A DNA stretch of 7,479 bases from Planctomycetota bacterium (GTDB taxonomy: Bacteria; Planctomycetota; B143-G9). The notes beneath the pieces are model-generated. The model was not told the origin of the DNA, did no database searches, and was given only the letters and a program-made list of their open reading frames with translations. Every line of letters starts with the position of its first letter. Position 1 is the stretch's first letter. The DNA is taken from NCBI GenBank assembly GCA_003644275.1, contig QNBY01000046.1:1-7479 (forward strand), given 5' to 3'. Below are positions 5,998-7,479 of the stretch, piece by piece. The position numbers were made by a program, and so were the translations under genes.

Positions 5998-6026
5998 TTT
6001 TCAAAGATTCGACTCAAGGGTATAAT
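5998..6026 (+). promoter_or_regulatory. Promoter of the exported QW-repeat protein gene
   Basis: TTTTCA (5998-6003), a 17-nt spacer and a perfect TATAAT (6021-6026) preceded by GGG lie between lpxA and the next gene. The AAAAAATTTT run at 5992-6001 overlaps the -35 and may act like an UP element in this otherwise GC-rich DNA. No convincing intrinsic terminator for lpxA was found in 5970-6020. Confidence 0.65.
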
Positions 6027-6032
6027 TTCCTT

Positions 6033-6147
6033 CGAGGGGCCGGACATCTACGGGAAATTTTGAACACAGGGGATACGCCCCCTCTCACGGCCTTCGCGGG
6101 CCGCTCCATATCGACGGAAAATCGAATAGGGAAGAAAGGAGGTCGTC
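6033..6147 (+). promoter_or_regulatory. Long 5' leader with possible alternative hairpins
   Basis: If transcription starts about 7 nt after the TATAAT, the leader is around 115 nt, much longer than at the other genes in the window. Small stems are visible: AGGGG/CCCCT (6068-6072 with 6079-6083), GGCC/GGCC (6089-6092 with 6099-6102) and TCGA/TCGA (6111-6114 with 6122-6125). GAGGGG at 6034-6039 could instead pair with CCCCTC at 6079-6084, competing with the first stem. I recognise no known riboswitch. The leader ends in a strong AAAGGAGGTC ribosome binding site (6136-6145). Confidence 0.3.
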
Positions 6148-7479
6148 ATGCGCAGAACGGTCGTACTGCTCGCCGTCCTGGCGCTCGCCTCCGCCGCGTT
6201 CATGGGTGTTCCGCGCCTGTCCGCCGAAGAGGCGAAAGGCACCGCGCCCACGGCGGATGCGGGCCGGGAGTATTTCAGGTATCCCGAGATCGGTTACTTC
6301 GTGGTTCCGCCGGGGGCGAAGAAGCTCCTCGTCTTCGCCGAGAAAGGAATGGTCGCGGACGTACGTCTCTACCGCTTCGGAGAGGCGGACATGACGCGCC
6401 CGGCGGCCGAGGTGACGGGAGGAAACGAGATTTCGCTGAAAGGGCTCGAAGGGGAGAAGCTTTTCGCCGTGGTGGGCCTGACGAGGAACGATTCGAGCCG
6501 CGATCCTTTCCTCTCTCTCAAGTTCGCCGGGGCCGACAAGCCCGTCCCCCGTAAGACCTACGTCCACCGGACGGCGTGGTTCGAGCCTCAGAAGGGCAAG
6601 TGGGCGGTCTTCGCCTCGTCCTCTCCCATCCTGTCCTTCCGGCCCCTCTTCAGGACGAAATTCCTCCGGCCGGGCGACGATATGCTGTTGAACCCCCAAG
6701 GGGGGCTCGTGTACCGCTATCTCTCTCCGTTCCGCGTGGCCGTCCGCGCCCCGCTCTACATGGAGAATTACGAGATGGCGGCCGAGATGACGCTCGACGA
6801 AGCGTTCGCCCGCCAAGGATACGTCTACACCGGCGAACTTTCCTCCCCCAACCTCGTCACCCGTTCCTTCGAGATAAAGGGCGGCGACCGCGTCATTCCT
6901 CCCGGAACGGCCAGGGTGGTCTTCGCGTTCCGCTCGGAGGCCCCGCCCTTCTGGACCTGGCTGAACGTCAAGTCGAAAGAGGGAAAGAGGGCTTACAACC
7001 GTTGCACCTTGAAGAAGGTCGGCAAGCTGTGGACGCTCTCCTTCGAGACGGGCGGAGCGGGCGGGGAGTGGTCGCTCCGCTTCGACCTCAATCCCTTCTT
7101 CGACTTCCCGGTCCCCGATAAATCGGGCGAACCGCTGATAGCTTCCGTTACCCTCTACGACGCCAAGGGCAACAAGACCGACTTCGGGAAAGTGGAGAAA
7201 ATCTCGGCGGCGGGCTTCCGGGAAGCGCGATCGTTGGGGCTGGAGTGGCTCGCCGATCACCAGGAGCCCGACGGGCACTGGGACACCAAGAAGTGGGGCG
7301 GCAACGGCGATTACGATCCCGGCGTCTGCGGCCTCGCCCTGTTCGCCTTCGTCTGCGCGGGCTACACCGAGAGGAGCGGCAAGTACCGCAACGTCATCCG
7401 CAAGGCCATCAATTGGCTCGCCGACCACCAGGACGCCAAGGGCTGTTTCGCCCCCAAGACCACCATGTACTCCCACGCC
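6148..7479 (+). CDS. Exported protein with beta-rich N-terminal region and QW/prenyltransferase-type repeats, partial (C-terminus beyond right edge)
   Basis: The frame is open from the ATG to the right edge (444 residues, no stop). Residues 1-26 form a Sec signal peptide with likely cleavage after LSA. Residues 27-355 are rich in predicted beta strands and aromatic residues, with no family I recognise. From 364 the alpha/alpha-barrel repeat of the squalene cyclase/prenyltransferase superfamily begins: GLEWLADHQEPDGHW (364-378), whose QEPDGHW is a QxxxGxW motif, and a second copy AINWLADHQDAKGCF (420-434), 56 residues later, with DPGVCGLALFAFVCAGY (390-406) between them and MYSHA at the edge. 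Exported proteins of this kind are, to my knowledge, common in Planctomycetota and are not demonstrated terpene cyclases; the catalytic DxDD region, if any, lies beyond the window. The start is set by AAAGGAGGTC just upstream. Isoleucine codons here are mostly ATC, unlike lpxA. Confidence 0.88.
   Translation, partial: MRRTVVLLAVLALASAAFMGVPRLSAEEAKGTAPTADAGREYFRYPEIGYFVVPPGAKKLLVFAEKGMVADVRLYRFGEADMTRPAAEVTGGNEISLKGLEGEKLFAVVGLTRNDSSRDPFLSLKFAGADKPVPRKTYVHRTAWFEPQKGKWAVFASSSPILSFRPLFRTKFLRPGDDMLLNPQGGLVYRYLSPFRVAVRAPLYMENYEMAAEMTLDEAFARQGYVYTGELSSPNLVTRSFEIKGGDRVIPPGTARVVFAFRSEAPPFWTWLNVKSKEGKRAYNRCTLKKVGKLWTLSFETGGAGGEWSLRFDLNPFFDFPVPDKSGEPLIASVTLYDAKGNKTDFGKVEKISAAGFREARSLGLEWLADHQEPDGHWDTKKWGGNGDYDPGVCGLALFAFVCAGYTERSGKYRNVIRKAINWLADHQDAKGCFAPKTTMYSHA

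Noticed and set aside
6060..6554. TTG-started 164-codon frame beginning in the leader
   Set aside because: It overlaps the signal peptide region of the real gene in another frame, has no ribosome binding site and is Arg/Gly-rich without features.
6085..7476. 463-codon open frame on the minus strand opposite the QW-repeat gene
   Set aside because: The plus-strand frame has a strong ribosome binding site, a signal peptide and QW motifs. The minus frame has none of these and is a GC-bias shadow.
6148..7479. Calling the right-edge protein a squalene-hopene cyclase
   Set aside because: Only two QW-type repeats are visible, the protein has a signal peptide and a long unrelated N-terminal region, and no DxDD motif is seen in the window.

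Overview
The window suggests a GC-rich, Gram-negative (lipid A-making) bacterium. An LpxA is present. A secreted protein carries QW/prenyltransferase-type repeats, and a PDZ protein carries a long GGDDxY repeat array; together these remind me of Planctomycetota and related environmental lineages. That placement is an inference from gene content, not a database result. Isoleucine is often written ATA despite the high GC. Because GC-rich third positions remove stop codons, long open frames on the opposite strand are common here and are almost all shadows.

Layout, left to right. (1) Positions 1-571, minus strand: N-terminal part of a membrane-anchored HAMP + SpoIIE/PP2C phosphatase, running off the left edge. 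(2) 572-648: a short gap with a probable intrinsic terminator for the next gene and a perfect inverted repeat overlapping a candidate promoter for the phosphatase. (3) 649-3093, minus: an 814-residue exported PDZ protein with 12 copies of a ~27-residue repeat. (4) 3094-3206: divergent promoter region. (5) 3207-4271, plus: mannose-1-phosphate guanylyltransferase with a TTG start. (6) 4262-5113, minus: alpha/beta hydrolase with Cys at the nucleophile position, overlapping the previous gene tail-to-tail by 10 bp. (7) 5114-5195: compact bidirectional promoter from which both flanking genes look leaderless. (8) 5196-5969, plus: lpxA. (9) 5970-6147: promoter plus a roughly 115-nt leader. (10) 6148-7479, plus: exported beta-rich protein whose C-terminal part begins a QW/prenyltransferase repeat domain, cut by the right edge.

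The genes do not form one operon: strands alternate and nearly every gene has its own promoter-like sequence. A loose common theme is the cell envelope: GDP-mannose for glycans, the first acylation of lipid A, and two exported repeat proteins. No RNA genes, insertion sequences, CRISPR arrays or phage genes were seen, and no intergenic gap exceeds 180 bp. The least explained parts are the repeat domain and the interrupted PDZ domain of the 814-residue protein, the N-terminal 340 residues of the right-edge protein, and the leaderless divergent pair.
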